64,000 nt of DNA from Lachnospiraceae bacterium (GCA_024680675.1 JAILBX010000165.1:1-64000); one strand, 5' to 3'; counted from the stretch's first letter, positions 55,210 through 63,994 are shown. Numbers and translations are program-made. The notes: generated by a model from the sequence alone, not told the origin.

Positions 55210-55721
55210 TTCAACCTTGCGAATTCCTGATTTATTATCTGTATTGCTCCGTTATCTCCTGAGAGATTATCCGGATGATATATCTTAAGAAGATCTCTGT
55301 AGCGCTTCTTCAAAGCAAGGAAATTATCAACTCCACTGAACAAAAGTCCCGGATCGATGACCTGACTCTGTCCAAAACTGCCTGAATTTCTGTTCTTCTT
55401 AAACTCTTCTTTTTCCTTTTCAAAAGCAGCCTTATCTCTGCAAAGCTCCTTAAAGCCATTTTCCAGAATAGCTAACTTCTTCTCAACTAACATTCTCTGA
55501 TAAGCAATGTTATCGGAGTAATCCTTTGGCTTTGCCCTGTTCTCCTCTGCGGCTTTTTGAAACATCTCCTTTTCAGCTGTAAAGCGCTTCTTTTCAGCCT
55601 CAAAGTCCTCTTTTTCCCGATCAAAATTAGCGCGATCAATCTCAAGCTTTTTGCTTTCCTGCATAAGCCAAAATCTAATACCGGCCAGATCCTCGGCCGT
55701 TATATTCTTTGCAATATCCAT
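55197..55721 (-). CDS. Coiled-coil protein with a C-terminal J domain
   Basis: 174 residues. A long charged coiled coil fills about 20-110 (EKEDFEAEKKRF, KAAFEKEKEEFKK), followed by a short linker and a J-domain (about 128-172) with KRYRDLLKIYHPDN; the HPD at 149-151 is intact. The normal DnaJ order, J domain first, is reversed. It may recruit DnaK to a coiled-coil partner. It has its own strong promoter and terminator. The stop codon lies inside the terminator stem. Confidence 0.82.
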   Translation of the reverse strand: MDIAKNITAEDLAGIRFWLMQESKKLEIDRANFDREKEDFEAEKKRFTAEKEMFQKAAEENRAKPKDYSDNIAYQRMLVEKKLAILENGFKELCRDKAAFEKEKEEFKKNRNSGSFGQSQVIDPGLLFSGVDNFLALKKRYRDLLKIYHPDNLSGDNGAIQIINQEFARLKDAY

Positions 55722-55815
55722 ATTTTTCCCCTTATTATGATTCCCTTATATACTACCCTTGATCATTTAATCATGTGCTTGTATCCTCTCCCCAGATAGA
55801 TACACCACATATAGT

Positions 55816-55844
55816 ACTATACACCCCTGCAAAAATTATGTCAA
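55816..55844 (-). promoter_or_regulatory. Promoter of the J-domain gene with overlapping palindrome
   Basis: Minus-strand TTGACA (55839-55844), 17 bp, TATAGT (55816-55821). The -10 lies in the 12 bp palindrome TATAGTACTATA (55810-55821), which could be an operator. Confidence 0.75.
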
Positions 55845-55850
55845 CCCTAA

Positions 55851-56088
55851 TTATGCCTTTTTCTTCATCCTTGTCTGACTGTTAAAGTTCATATCATTGA
55901 TATGCAAAAAGAAGATCTGTATTGACATCAATATTACAAATTCCAAAAAGATCAGATTTAATACTTTCCTGCTGTTAAATATGGTAAAGGTCATCATAAA
56001 AAGTGCAGTTGATATTGAAATCTCGTAAAGACTGGTTCCATGGATCCCATGATAAAAGACAAGAAAAGTCTTTCTTTATATCTTCCAC
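55851..56088 (-). pseudogene. Probably frameshifted small membrane protein gene
   Basis: A GTG at 56088 with AAGGTG in front opens a frame (VEDIKKDFSCLL...) that stops at 55975. The next frame has no start but encodes a continuous membrane-like stretch (SISTALFMMTFTIF, LIFLEFVILMSIQIFFLH) ending at 55851 with a basic tail RMKKKA. A single indel near the T-rich run at about 56050-56070 would join the two into one protein of about 75 residues. Whether the break is real or a sequencing error cannot be told. No family is recognised. Confidence 0.35.
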
Positions 56089-56171
56089 TTTATTCACCTT
56101 ATTATTATCTGAATACTGACAGAGCATTAAAAAGGCAGCAGCTTTATATATGCTCCTCTCAAAAGGTCACA

Positions 56172-56576
56172 TTATTCCTCAGGCTTGGTGTCATTATCGG
56201 GAAAAGCCTTATTGGCAGCCTCCTCATCCGAAACCAGCTGATTCTTTTTTGAAGCGTAATTATTTATTATATCCGGTATCATATCAAGGATCTTTGTAAG
56301 TCCGTCCTGGTTCTTGATATTTACGATCCTTGTAGTTCCATTGGCAATTATCAAAACAGCAGAAGGGGACATCTTTCCCGAAATACCACCTGCACCATTA
56401 TCCTTTTTTTCCCCTCTGAAATTTCCGGCTCCAACACCAAAGGAAACATCTACAAAGGGAATTATCGTAGCTCCGTTAACCTCCAGGGGTTCTCCCACCA
56501 CCGTCTTTGATGATAAAAAACCGTCCATTCCCGTTAACAGACTGTCCACTATCTGATTGAAATTTTTTTCAGCCAT
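56172..56576 (-). CDS. gerW: GerW/YtfJ family protein
   Basis: 134 residues. The family pattern VVGEPLEVNGATIIPFVDVSFGVGAG and GGISGKMSPSAVLIIANG is clear. YtfJ is needed for germination in Bacillus; in Lachnospiraceae the role outside sporulation is unknown. It follows the DUF2953 gene by 2 bp, the same pairing seen in spore formers. Confidence 0.88.
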   Translation of the reverse strand: MAEKNFNQIVDSLLTGMDGFLSSKTVVGEPLEVNGATIIPFVDVSFGVGAGNFRGEKKDNGAGGISGKMSPSAVLIIANGTTRIVNIKNQDGLTKILDMIPDIINNYASKKNQLVSDEEAANKAFPDNDTKPEE

Positions 56577-56578
56577 TA

Positions 56579-57610
56579 TTAAGCCTCCTTCTTAAATTCC
56601 TTAAGCATATTTCTAAATCCCTTATGGAAATATATTCTATAACCGATGAGCAGGAGGGTAAATACCCTGATCCTGCCTTTCATAAACAAGCTGTAATCAT
56701 TTATATCCCTTTCATAAGAGACGTCAACCAAAAGGCTTTCTCCCATAATGGGATATACTAAAGCTAAAAGAGATAAAAGAGAACCCAGTTGATAGGAATC
56801 TTCCCTTCCAAGCTTCAAAATAAGCTTCATCTTTCCGGGCTTTATATGTCTTAAAAGCTTCCCTCCCTCAATAAGGAGATTATTCAACTGCTCTCTGGTA
56901 TTTTCCTTTCCAAAAAAATTTATGTAATAATCCGCATTCTCCAAAAGCTTCTTCAGTCTTTGAGTAATTTTTTTTATTTTCTCTTCAAAATCCTTAAAGA
57001 ATTCAAGCAGTTTTGTTAAATACTCTCCTATCCTCTCTGCAAGGCCTTCTTCAGAGGCTCCCTCTTCTTCAGAGTCCTCATCTTCCGTATCCGTCCTTCT
57101 GGTATCATCATCAGTAAAGGAGCCTTCTTCCATCTCTCCCTCAGCTCTTTTTTTATCCTCCAGGAATTGATCACTTTCAGGATCATAGCTTTCTATCTTA
57201 TATTCCGCTTCTGAGTCGTTTGGGATCTCAGGATCCTCCTCTGCCGCTTCAGCTTCTCTCTCCTCTGCACTTAGATCCTCTGCCTTCTCCCCATCCCTTC
57301 TCCTGTCTTTAAGGCTCTTTTTCAGGGGCTTTTTTTCTCTGTCATCCGGCTTCTTTTTTATTGTAAAAAAAAGAACCTTTATACAGTAGCTTATCTCCCC
57401 TTCATACCTGAACACTGCCCTTATACTCTTAAGAAAGAAGGATACTCCCAAATTTATATAGAAAATTCCGGGGTCGGCAGTTCTTTCGGAATCCACCCTG
57501 TACCTTATGGGAACAAAGAGTATTATGGATAAAAGGAGCAGAAGGGTCAGTATCAGACATAACAAGACTATTCCTATGATTTTAAGTATTAGAAGTACCG
57601 TCTCTAACAT
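56579..57610 (-). CDS. DUF2953 membrane-associated protein
   Basis: 343 residues: one N-terminal membrane helix (about 5-32), a low-complexity acidic middle (about 100-200, rich in Glu/Asp) and the C-terminal DUF2953 domain with KLILKLGREDSYQLGSLLSLLALVYPIMG. In spore formers DUF2953 proteins accompany ytfJ. The acidic insert makes it longer than the Bacillus version. Confidence 0.8.
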   Translation of the reverse strand: MLETVLLILKIIGIVLLCLILTLLLLLSIILFVPIRYRVDSERTADPGIFYINLGVSFFLKSIRAVFRYEGEISYCIKVLFFTIKKKPDDREKKPLKKSLKDRRRDGEKAEDLSAEEREAEAAEEDPEIPNDSEAEYKIESYDPESDQFLEDKKRAEGEMEEGSFTDDDTRRTDTEDEDSEEEGASEEGLAERIGEYLTKLLEFFKDFEEKIKKITQRLKKLLENADYYINFFGKENTREQLNNLLIEGGKLLRHIKPGKMKLILKLGREDSYQLGSLLSLLALVYPIMGESLLVDVSYERDINDYSLFMKGRIRVFTLLLIGYRIYFHKGFRNMLKEFKKEA

Positions 57611-57717
57611 AAATCATCCCGCATTCCAAATTTATATTTTAATAAAAGTCCTCTTATCCTACGATCATGATCTGCTATCCGATCAAAAGATCCAAGGTCT
57701 TTGCAAAAGCTGCCGGC

Positions 57718-58059
57718 TTAAATCCTCTTCCCTCGAAAGGTTAGTCTCATCTTTACTTCCTGTCTGAGGTTTTTTACACTGCCCTTTTTTTCATACAGCT
57801 CCATAACTATATCCCTTACCAGAGCATAGCATTCTCCGGGGCTTTCAGCCACACCGATGATAAAATGCTTTCTCTTCCTGAAATTCTTTTGTTTAAACAT
57901 GGCCGCCGGAATAAGATCAAATACATCTTTTTCATTAGATGAAAGCTCGATAAAGGTAACTCCCACCATTCCCCGGCCTGTAAGGAGCTTAAATTTGATC
58001 TTGTCGATATCTTTCTTTGTTTTTTCTGTTAAAAAGAGTCTGTCCGCATATCTTATCAT
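57718..58059 (-). CDS. Conserved hypothetical protein
   Basis: 113 residues, basic, mixed alpha/beta, with no membrane segment or recognisable motif. The best-defined segment is HFIIGVAESPGECYALVRDIVMEL. It is the first gene of the unit leading to DUF2953 and gerW, with a promoter and a terminator-like hairpin upstream. I do not recognise it. Confidence 0.65.
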   Translation of the reverse strand: MIRYADRLFLTEKTKKDIDKIKFKLLTGRGMVGVTFIELSSNEKDVFDLIPAAMFKQKNFRKRKHFIIGVAESPGECYALVRDIVMELYEKKGSVKNLRQEVKMRLTFRGKRI

Positions 58060-58080
58060 AGAGCTGCACCCTTTCCCTTC

Positions 58081-58104
58081 AAAAAAGCCTGATCAAAGGC
58101 TTTC
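58081..58104 (-). promoter_or_regulatory. Terminator-like hairpin in the 5' leader (possible attenuator)
   Basis: AAAGCC-TTTGATCA-GGCTTT and further Ts on the minus strand, placed between the promoter at 58129-58158 and the start at 58059. This is the position of an attenuator, though no antiterminator pairing is obvious. Confidence 0.45.
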
Positions 58105-58128
58105 TATTCCGGATCATCCTGAAGACTA

Positions 58129-58158
58129 ATTATAGCATTTTCTCCTGTAGGCTTGCAA
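58129..58158 (-). promoter_or_regulatory. Promoter of the hypothetical/DUF2953/gerW unit
   Basis: Minus-strand TTGCAA (58153-58158), 18 bp, extended TGC-TATAAT (58129-58134). Confidence 0.75.
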
Positions 58159-58183
58159 GTTTTTAAAGATTTAACATAAATAC

Positions 58184-58243
58184 TTGTTGTGTTACTGAAA
58201 AACTGATAAAATGCTTGTGGTTTTTTTTAGAATAATGTAAAAT
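58184..58243 (+). promoter_or_regulatory. Two tandem promoters of the formate dehydrogenase operon
   Basis: P1: TTGTTG (58184-58189), 17 bp, extended TGA-TAAAAT (58207-58212). P2: TTGTGG (58215-58220), 17 bp, TAAAAT (58238-58243). A small GAGGTA/TACCTC hairpin follows at 58266-58287, before the ribosome site GGGGG. Confidence 0.6.
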
Positions 58244-58326
58244 TTATACAAAATGTGTGAAGTCTGAGGTATTTATTATTTTACCTCTATCAAAATTATT
58301 TTTAATTAAGCTTGGGGGTTATTCTT

Positions 58327-60159
58327 ATGTATCAGAAAACTGTGATCTACAAAAATGAAATGAACGAAAAAACCATGAGCTTCCTTAAAAGATATGTCAA
58401 GAGAGTTATAGGGAATCCGCCCGGCGTGTGTCCGATAGCGGTCCAGCTTTCTTTCCTTCAGAGTGCACATTCCCAAACCTGTGGTAAATGTGTTCCCTGT
58501 CGAGACGGTCTTGGGGAAGTTGAAATCATGCTTCAAAAAATAATGGAAGGAAAGGCCACTTCAAAAACCTTAGACGATATGATCGAATTGTGCCACATGA
58601 TAGAGGACACGGCAGATTGCGCCATAGGATATGAGGCTGCAAGAGTAGTTCTTGAAAGTATCGAATTGTTTAAGGACGAATATATGAGTCACATAAACAA
58701 TCACAGATGCCTTCCCGATGTAGGACAAAAGGTCCCCTGTATCTCCTACTGTCCCGCCCACGTGGACATACCTAACTATGTAGCTCTTATCGGTGAACAC
58801 AGATATGCTGATGCCATAAACTGTATCAGACTGGATAATCCTTTTCCCACAGCCTGTGCCTTCATATGTGAGCACCCCTGTGAGGAAAAATGTCGAAGAG
58901 ATCTTCTAGACAGCCCTATTAATATCCGCGGACTGAAGAAATTTGCGGTGGATCAGATTTCTGCCGATCAGGTAAAGGTTCCCGAGTGCAATGTGACGAC
59001 CGGAAAAAAGGTTGCTGTTATCGGAGGAGGCCCTTCAGGCCTTACTGCAGCCTACTATCTCTCTCTTATGGGTCATAAGGTTACAGTATTCGAAGAAAAG
59101 GAACATCTTGGGGGAATGCTTTATTACGGTATTCCTAACTATCGTCTTCCCAAGGACAGACTTGACCAGGATATTGCCGCTATTCTTTCAACCGGAAATA
59201 TCGAAATAAAATATAATACAAATATTCCTGATGATATAAGCATGGATACCGTTAGATCGGAATATGACGCCGTTTATATTTCTATCGGAGCCCAGGCCGG
59301 TAAGACTGTAAATGTTCCCGGTTCTGATGCCGACGGAGTTTATTCGGCTGTTGAAATGTTAGGAGAGATCGGCCGTGGCAACATCCCCGACTATACCGGA
59401 AAAAGGGTTGTTGTTGTTGGAGGCGGAAATGTGGCTATGGATGCTTCAAGAAGCGCCGTAAGATGTAACGCTGAAGAGGTTACAGTTATTTACAGAAGGC
59501 GTCAGGTTGATATGACTGCCCTTCCCTCCGAGATTCAGGGTGCCATCGAAGAAGGTGTTGAACTGCTTACATTGAATGCACCGGTATCTATTTCTGTTGA
59601 TAAGAAAAATAAGGTTAAGGGTTTCCGTATGCAGCCCCAGATCATTTCTCTCTACAGAAACGGTCAGCCCGGTGTAACTAAAGCCAATGCCGAAGAAAGA
59701 GAAATACCCTGCGAGGTTGTTCTTATGGCCATCGGCCAGGATATCGTATCCGGCCCCTTTAAAGAATATAACGTTGACGATAAAAGGAAGACCTTCAAAA
59801 CCGAATCCACAGCCAGAGTACCCGGATATGAAAATGTATTTGCAGGAGGCGACTGTGTCTTCGGACCGGCTACTGTTATTAAGGCTATCGGAGCCGGAAA
59901 GGTTGCCGCAATAAATATAGATAACTACCTAGGCTATCATCATAAGATATTGGGAGCCATTGATTACCCAGAGCCCAAGGCAAATGACCGTACCCATATA
60001 GGACGTGTTCATTTAACAGACCGCTCCGCCAGGGAAAGAAGGAAAAACTTTGATCCTGTGGAGAACGGAATGACCTATGACGAAGCTATGCAGGAATGCA
60101 GAAAATGTCTTCGCTGTGATCACTTTGGCTGCGGCGTAGTAGAAGGAGGCAGAATATGA
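58327..60159 (+). CDS. NuoF-tail/GltD-like flavoprotein (electron partner of formate dehydrogenase)
   Basis: 610 residues from the ATG at 58327. N-terminal NuoF-like 4Fe-4S motif TCGKCVPCRDG (C52, C55, C58) with C98, but no NADH/FMN domain. Then a GltD-like part: cysteine clusters CISYC (138-142) and CAFICEHPCEEKC, an FAD Rossmann motif VIGGGPSGLTAAYY and an NAD(P)H Rossmann motif VVVGGGNVAMDASRSA with YRRR. It resembles glutamate synthase small subunits and pyridine-nucleotide-linked diaphorases. The next gene starts inside its stop codon, so it probably feeds electrons to or from the FDH catalytic subunit, likely using NAD(P)H. Confidence 0.85.
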   Translation: MYQKTVIYKNEMNEKTMSFLKRYVKRVIGNPPGVCPIAVQLSFLQSAHSQTCGKCVPCRDGLGEVEIMLQKIMEGKATSKTLDDMIELCHMIEDTADCAIGYEAARVVLESIELFKDEYMSHINNHRCLPDVGQKVPCISYCPAHVDIPNYVALIGEHRYADAINCIRLDNPFPTACAFICEHPCEEKCRRDLLDSPINIRGLKKFAVDQISADQVKVPECNVTTGKKVAVIGGGPSGLTAAYYLSLMGHKVTVFEEKEHLGGMLYYGIPNYRLPKDRLDQDIAAILSTGNIEIKYNTNIPDDISMDTVRSEYDAVYISIGAQAGKTVNVPGSDADGVYSAVEMLGEIGRGNIPDYTGKRVVVVGGGNVAMDASRSAVRCNAEEVTVIYRRRQVDMTALPSEIQGAIEEGVELLTLNAPVSISVDKKNKVKGFRMQPQIISLYRNGQPGVTKANAEEREIPCEVVLMAIGQDIVSGPFKEYNVDDKRKTFKTESTARVPGYENVFAGGDCVFGPATVIKAIGAGKVAAINIDNYLGYHHKILGAIDYPEPKANDRTHIGRVHLTDRSARERRKNFDPVENGMTYDEAMQECRKCLRCDHFGCGVVEGGRI

Positions 60160-62846
60160 TGGTAAACGTTACGATCGATGGAGCAAAAGTCAATATCGAT
60201 GATAAATTAACTATTTTAGAGCTTGCGAAATTTATGGATATAAGGGTTCCCACCCTTTGCTATTTAAAAAATGTAAATGAGATCGGTGCCTGCAAGATGT
60301 GCGTTGTAGAGGTTGAGGGTTATGACCATCTGGTTACCTCCTGTAATACACGCATTAAAGATGGCATGGTTATACATACATCCAGTGAAAGGGTAATAAA
60401 AGCACGTAAACAGGTGCTTAATATGCTTTTGGCAAAGCATAATATACATTGTTTTTCATGTGCAAAATCAGGTGACTGTACCCTTCAGGATCTGTCCAAT
60501 GAATATGAAATAACAGAATCCTGCTATAAAACCAACTACTCAGAGTTACCTGCTAAAATGGAAAATCCTTTCCTGACCTACTATCCCGACCTTTGTATAA
60601 ATTGCCAGCGTTGTGTAAGTACCTGTAATAGGCTGGCCGGCAACGGTGTCCTTCATAATTCAAAGCTGGGAATAAGAACTCTCATCGACGCACCCTTTGG
60701 CCCGGATTGGAAAGAGACCGATTGCGAATCCTGCGGCAACTGTGCCCAGGTATGCCCTACCGGTGCTCTTGTGGCAAAAAACAAGAAGAAATATCAGCCG
60801 GGTAAAATAAAGAAGGTTCTTACAACCTGTCCTCATTGTGCCACCGGCTGTCAGTACTACCTTATCGTTAAGGACAATACCATTGTGGATGTTGAACCGG
60901 CAAACGGTCCCTCCAATAAAAATCTTCTTTGCGTTAAGGGACGCTTTGGATCCTTCAACTTTGTTCATTCTCCCGAGAGATTAAAATACCCTCTCATCAA
61001 AAACCATGAGACCGGAGAATTCGAAAGAGCCAGCTGGGATGAGGCAATGGATCTTATCGCCTCTAAATTTAACCAGATCAAAAAGGAATACGGACCTGAC
61101 TCACTGGCAGGTTTTGCATGCTCCCGTTCACCCAATGAAGATATCTACATGCTTCAAAAGATGGTACGTTGTGCCTTTGGTACAAATAATGTTGATAACT
61201 GTGCCCGTGTATGTCACTCCGCTTCTGTTCACGGTCTTGCCATGACCTTAGGCAGCGGTGCCATGACAAATCCCATTGCAGATATTACCAATGATGTGGA
61301 TGTTATCATGCTTGTGGGCTCAAATCCCGAGGAGGCTCATCCTGTTGTTGGAATGCAGATAAGACAGGCTATAGCAAGAGGCACCAGACTCATAGTTGTT
61401 GATCCAAGAGATATAGGACTCTCTAAACAGGCAGACGTTCATTTAAAGCTTAAACCCGGTACCAATGTAGCTTTTGCAAACGGTATGATGAATGTTTTCA
61501 TCAATGAAGGACTTGTGGATGAAGAATTTGTAAGAACAAGAACAGAGGGCTTTGAGGAGCTTAAAAAGATCGTTATGGATTACACTCCCGAAAAGGTAGC
61601 TGAGATCTGCCATATCGACCCCGATCACTTAAGAGAAGCTGCTCTTATGTATGCTAAAGCCAATAAGGCTCCTATCATTTACTGCCTGGGTGTTACAGAG
61701 CATTCAACGGGAACAGAAGGTGTTATGTCTATGTCCAATATGGCAATGATGGTTGGAAAGTTAGGCAGAAGCGGCTGTGGAGTAAACCCTCTTCGTGGTC
61801 AGAATAATGTGCAGGGTGCCTGTGACATGGGTGCTATGCCCGGTCATTTTTCCGGTTACCAGAAGATCACCGATGAAACTGCCATGAAGAAATTTGAAAA
61901 GGCATGGGGTGTTGAGTTAAACAAAAAACCCGGTATTTTCGCTACAGATGTATTTCCTGCAGCTATTAAGAAAGAGATCCGCGGACTCTTTATCTTCGGA
62001 GAAGATCCCATAGTAACTGACGCGGACACTAACCATATAAGACACGCATTGGAAAGTCTTGACTTCTTTGTTGTTGACGATCTCTTCATGACCGAAACAG
62101 CTAAGATGGCTGATGTTGTACTTCCCGGAGTAAGCTATGCCGAAAAAGAAGGAACCTTCTCCAATACCGAAAGACGTGTACAGAGAGTAAGAAAAGCCGT
62201 TACCCTTGAAGGCGAAATGAGACTTGATACAGATATATTTATTGACCTTATGAACAGAATGGGCTATCCACAGCCAAGACTGAGCAGCGAAGAGATAATG
62301 GATGAGATCGCCTCTCTTACTCCAAGCTTTGGCGGTATAAGTCACAGACGTCTTGATCATGAGGGCGGACTTCAGTGGCCTTGTCCCGATAAATATCATC
62401 CGGGAACTCCCATACTGCATGTAGGTAAATTCGCCCGTGGTCTTGGATGGTTCTACCCTGCTGAATACATTCCAAGTATGGAATTACCGGATGAGGAATA
62501 TCCTTTCATCCTTATGACAGGCAGAATTCTGTACCACTACAATACTCGTGCCATGACCGGAAAGACTCCGGGACTTATGGAAAGAGAAGGTCACTCCTTT
62601 ATCGAGCTGAACTCAGAGGATGCTGCGAGATTAGGAATCAAGAACGGTGAAATGGTACATGCCGTATCAAGACGAGGTGAGATCAATACCACTGCCCGTG
62701 TAGGTGACAAGGTATCTCCCGGGGAGACCTGGATGCCCTTCCATTTCCCCGACGGTAATGCTAATACTTTAACAAATGCCGCACTGGATAAATATGCAAG
62801 AATTCCTGAGTACAAGGTTTGTGCAATAAGGGTAGAAAAAATATAA
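60156..62846 (+). CDS. fdhF: Molybdenum/tungsten formate dehydrogenase catalytic subunit (Cys form)
   Basis: 896 residues. N-terminal 2Fe-2S domain (1-80), NuoG-type His/Cys 4Fe-4S motif (HNIHCFSCAKSGDC), two ferredoxin-type 4Fe-4S motifs (CINCQRCVSTC, CESCGNCAQVC) and the molybdopterin domain from about 222 (CPHCATGC). The active-site residue in NCARVCHSASV is Cys353, codon TGT, where E. coli FDH-H has selenocysteine. The start overlaps the upstream stop (ATGA) with GGAGG 6 bp away. Reversible formate/CO2 conversion is likely. Confidence 0.92.
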   Translation: MMVNVTIDGAKVNIDDKLTILELAKFMDIRVPTLCYLKNVNEIGACKMCVVEVEGYDHLVTSCNTRIKDGMVIHTSSERVIKARKQVLNMLLAKHNIHCFSCAKSGDCTLQDLSNEYEITESCYKTNYSELPAKMENPFLTYYPDLCINCQRCVSTCNRLAGNGVLHNSKLGIRTLIDAPFGPDWKETDCESCGNCAQVCPTGALVAKNKKKYQPGKIKKVLTTCPHCATGCQYYLIVKDNTIVDVEPANGPSNKNLLCVKGRFGSFNFVHSPERLKYPLIKNHETGEFERASWDEAMDLIASKFNQIKKEYGPDSLAGFACSRSPNEDIYMLQKMVRCAFGTNNVDNCARVCHSASVHGLAMTLGSGAMTNPIADITNDVDVIMLVGSNPEEAHPVVGMQIRQAIARGTRLIVVDPRDIGLSKQADVHLKLKPGTNVAFANGMMNVFINEGLVDEEFVRTRTEGFEELKKIVMDYTPEKVAEICHIDPDHLREAALMYAKANKAPIIYCLGVTEHSTGTEGVMSMSNMAMMVGKLGRSGCGVNPLRGQNNVQGACDMGAMPGHFSGYQKITDETAMKKFEKAWGVELNKKPGIFATDVFPAAIKKEIRGLFIFGEDPIVTDADTNHIRHALESLDFFVVDDLFMTETAKMADVVLPGVSYAEKEGTFSNTERRVQRVRKAVTLEGEMRLDTDIFIDLMNRMGYPQPRLSSEEIMDEIASLTPSFGGISHRRLDHEGGLQWPCPDKYHPGTPILHVGKFARGLGWFYPAEYIPSMELPDEEYPFILMTGRILYHYNTRAMTGKTPGLMEREGHSFIELNSEDAARLGIKNGEMVHAVSRRGEINTTARVGDKVSPGETWMPFHFPDGNANTLTNAALDKYARIPEYKVCAIRVEKI

Positions 62847-62867
62847 ACACATAATAGGAGGGAAGTT

Positions 62868-63509
62868 ATGCAGGATTACAAAAAGATTAATTATCCGACT
62901 AATAAGGACGTGGTTTTACGTTACATACCGGGGCATTTTATTACCCCTAACTCCCATGTAAATTATTACATGGATCTGACTGATATGAAGTCCAGACAAC
63001 GTGAAGCAAGAGCTACCGGTGAAGAGCTGGCTCAAAAATATATGGTTTCTGATCTTATAGATACCATATTATGTCTTAATGGTATGGAGGTTGTGGGCTC
63101 TTATCTTGCCAATAAGCTTACTAAGGCCGGAATGCTTTCTGCCAATACTCATCAGACCATCTATATCACCAGTCCGGAATATAATACCAGCGGACAGATG
63201 ATGTTCAGAGAAAATAACCAGCACATGATAAAGGGAAAAAGGGTTTTGATCCTTATCGATACGGCTACTACGGGAGCGACCTTAAAATCTGCTGTTGGAT
63301 CGGTCAGGTTCTATAAGGGGATTGTTGCCGGAGTTTCTGCTATCTTTACTGTTGCGGATAAGATCGAAGATATTTCCATAGATGCTTTATACACTACCAG
63401 AGATCTTCCCGACTATATCGGATATGCTTCGGATAACTGTGCAATGTGTAAAGCCGGAATACCTATAGACGCTTTTTGTAACGGTTTTGGCTACTCAACC
63501 CTTCAATAA
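62868..63509 (+). CDS. Orotate-phosphoribosyltransferase-like protein
   Basis: 213 residues. The PRPP-binding loop VLILIDTATTGATLKSAV is typical of type I phosphoribosyltransferases. The C terminus has CAMCKAGIPIDAFCNGFGYS with a CxxC, a feature I associate with a clostridial subfamily. GGAGGG precedes the ATG. True orotate PRTase (pyrE) is possible but the FDH context is not explained by pyrimidine synthesis. A nucleotide role in molybdopterin guanine dinucleotide supply is speculation. Confidence 0.75.
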   Translation: MQDYKKINYPTNKDVVLRYIPGHFITPNSHVNYYMDLTDMKSRQREARATGEELAQKYMVSDLIDTILCLNGMEVVGSYLANKLTKAGMLSANTHQTIYITSPEYNTSGQMMFRENNQHMIKGKRVLILIDTATTGATLKSAVGSVRFYKGIVAGVSAIFTVADKIEDISIDALYTTRDLPDYIGYASDNCAMCKAGIPIDAFCNGFGYSTLQ

Positions 63510-63537
63510 GGATCAGGAAGTAAAGAGCATTTACCAA

Positions 63538-63585
63538 TTACTTACAAAAAACCCTGTCAAAGACGACAGGGTTTTTTGTAAGTAA
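63538..63585. terminator. Bidirectional terminator with 21 bp perfect stem
   Basis: Arms of 21 bp (TTACTTACAAAAAACCCTGTC and its complement) around a 6 nt loop AAAGAC. It closes the FDH operon on the plus strand and the minus-strand ORF at 63602. Confidence 0.93.
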
Positions 63586-63601
63586 TAAACTTTAGAATAA
63601 A

Positions 63602-63994
63602 TCAATTGGTTTTCATGATCACATCTATGACAACATAATCACCGCGTATTCCAATACGAACATCCTCAGCTATACTGGCTACAATGGATTTTTCCAACTC
63701 ATCCCAGGCCACGGCCTTATCTGAATCCTCTTCAATATCTGTATCGATGGAATCCTTATAATTGGAAAGAGACCAGCACATGGTATTCATAAAATCAGAT
63801 GCTCCTATATCACCCGGCATACCCATGAGCATAGCCGGAGATGCTGCTGAAACCCAAGCCTGGCTCACATCGGCAGAAGGCATAAGAAATGCAAGCTCAA
63901 AAGCCTCTCTTATCTTTCCCATTACTCCCTTGACTGACTCATTCTTACCGGATTTGGATATAGCTAAAAGTTCCTCTCTCTTTTGAATATTCAT
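63602..63994 (-). CDS. Unrecognised protein, possibly truncated by the window edge
   Basis: 130 residues, mixed helical, no motif I know; AWVSAASPAMLMGMPGDIG and the acidic IDTDIEEDSDK are its most distinct parts. The ATG at 63994 is only 6 bp from the window end, so a ribosome site cannot be seen and the real start may lie further right. Its stop faces the shared terminator, which supports it being a real gene. Confidence 0.55.
   Translation of the reverse strand: MNIQKREELLAISKSGKNESVKGVMGKIREAFELAFLMPSADVSQAWVSAASPAMLMGMPGDIGASDFMNTMCWSLSNYKDSIDTDIEEDSDKAVAWDELEKSIVASIAEDVRIGIRGDYVVIDVIMKTN

Noticed and set aside
61212-61214. Selenocysteine codon in fdhF
   Set aside because: The active-site codon is TGT (Cys); no in-frame TGA or SECIS-like need arises.
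63538-63585. Insertion-sequence terminal inverted repeats
   Set aside because: The 21 bp arms face each other across only 6 nt and lie between convergent genes, so they form a terminator.
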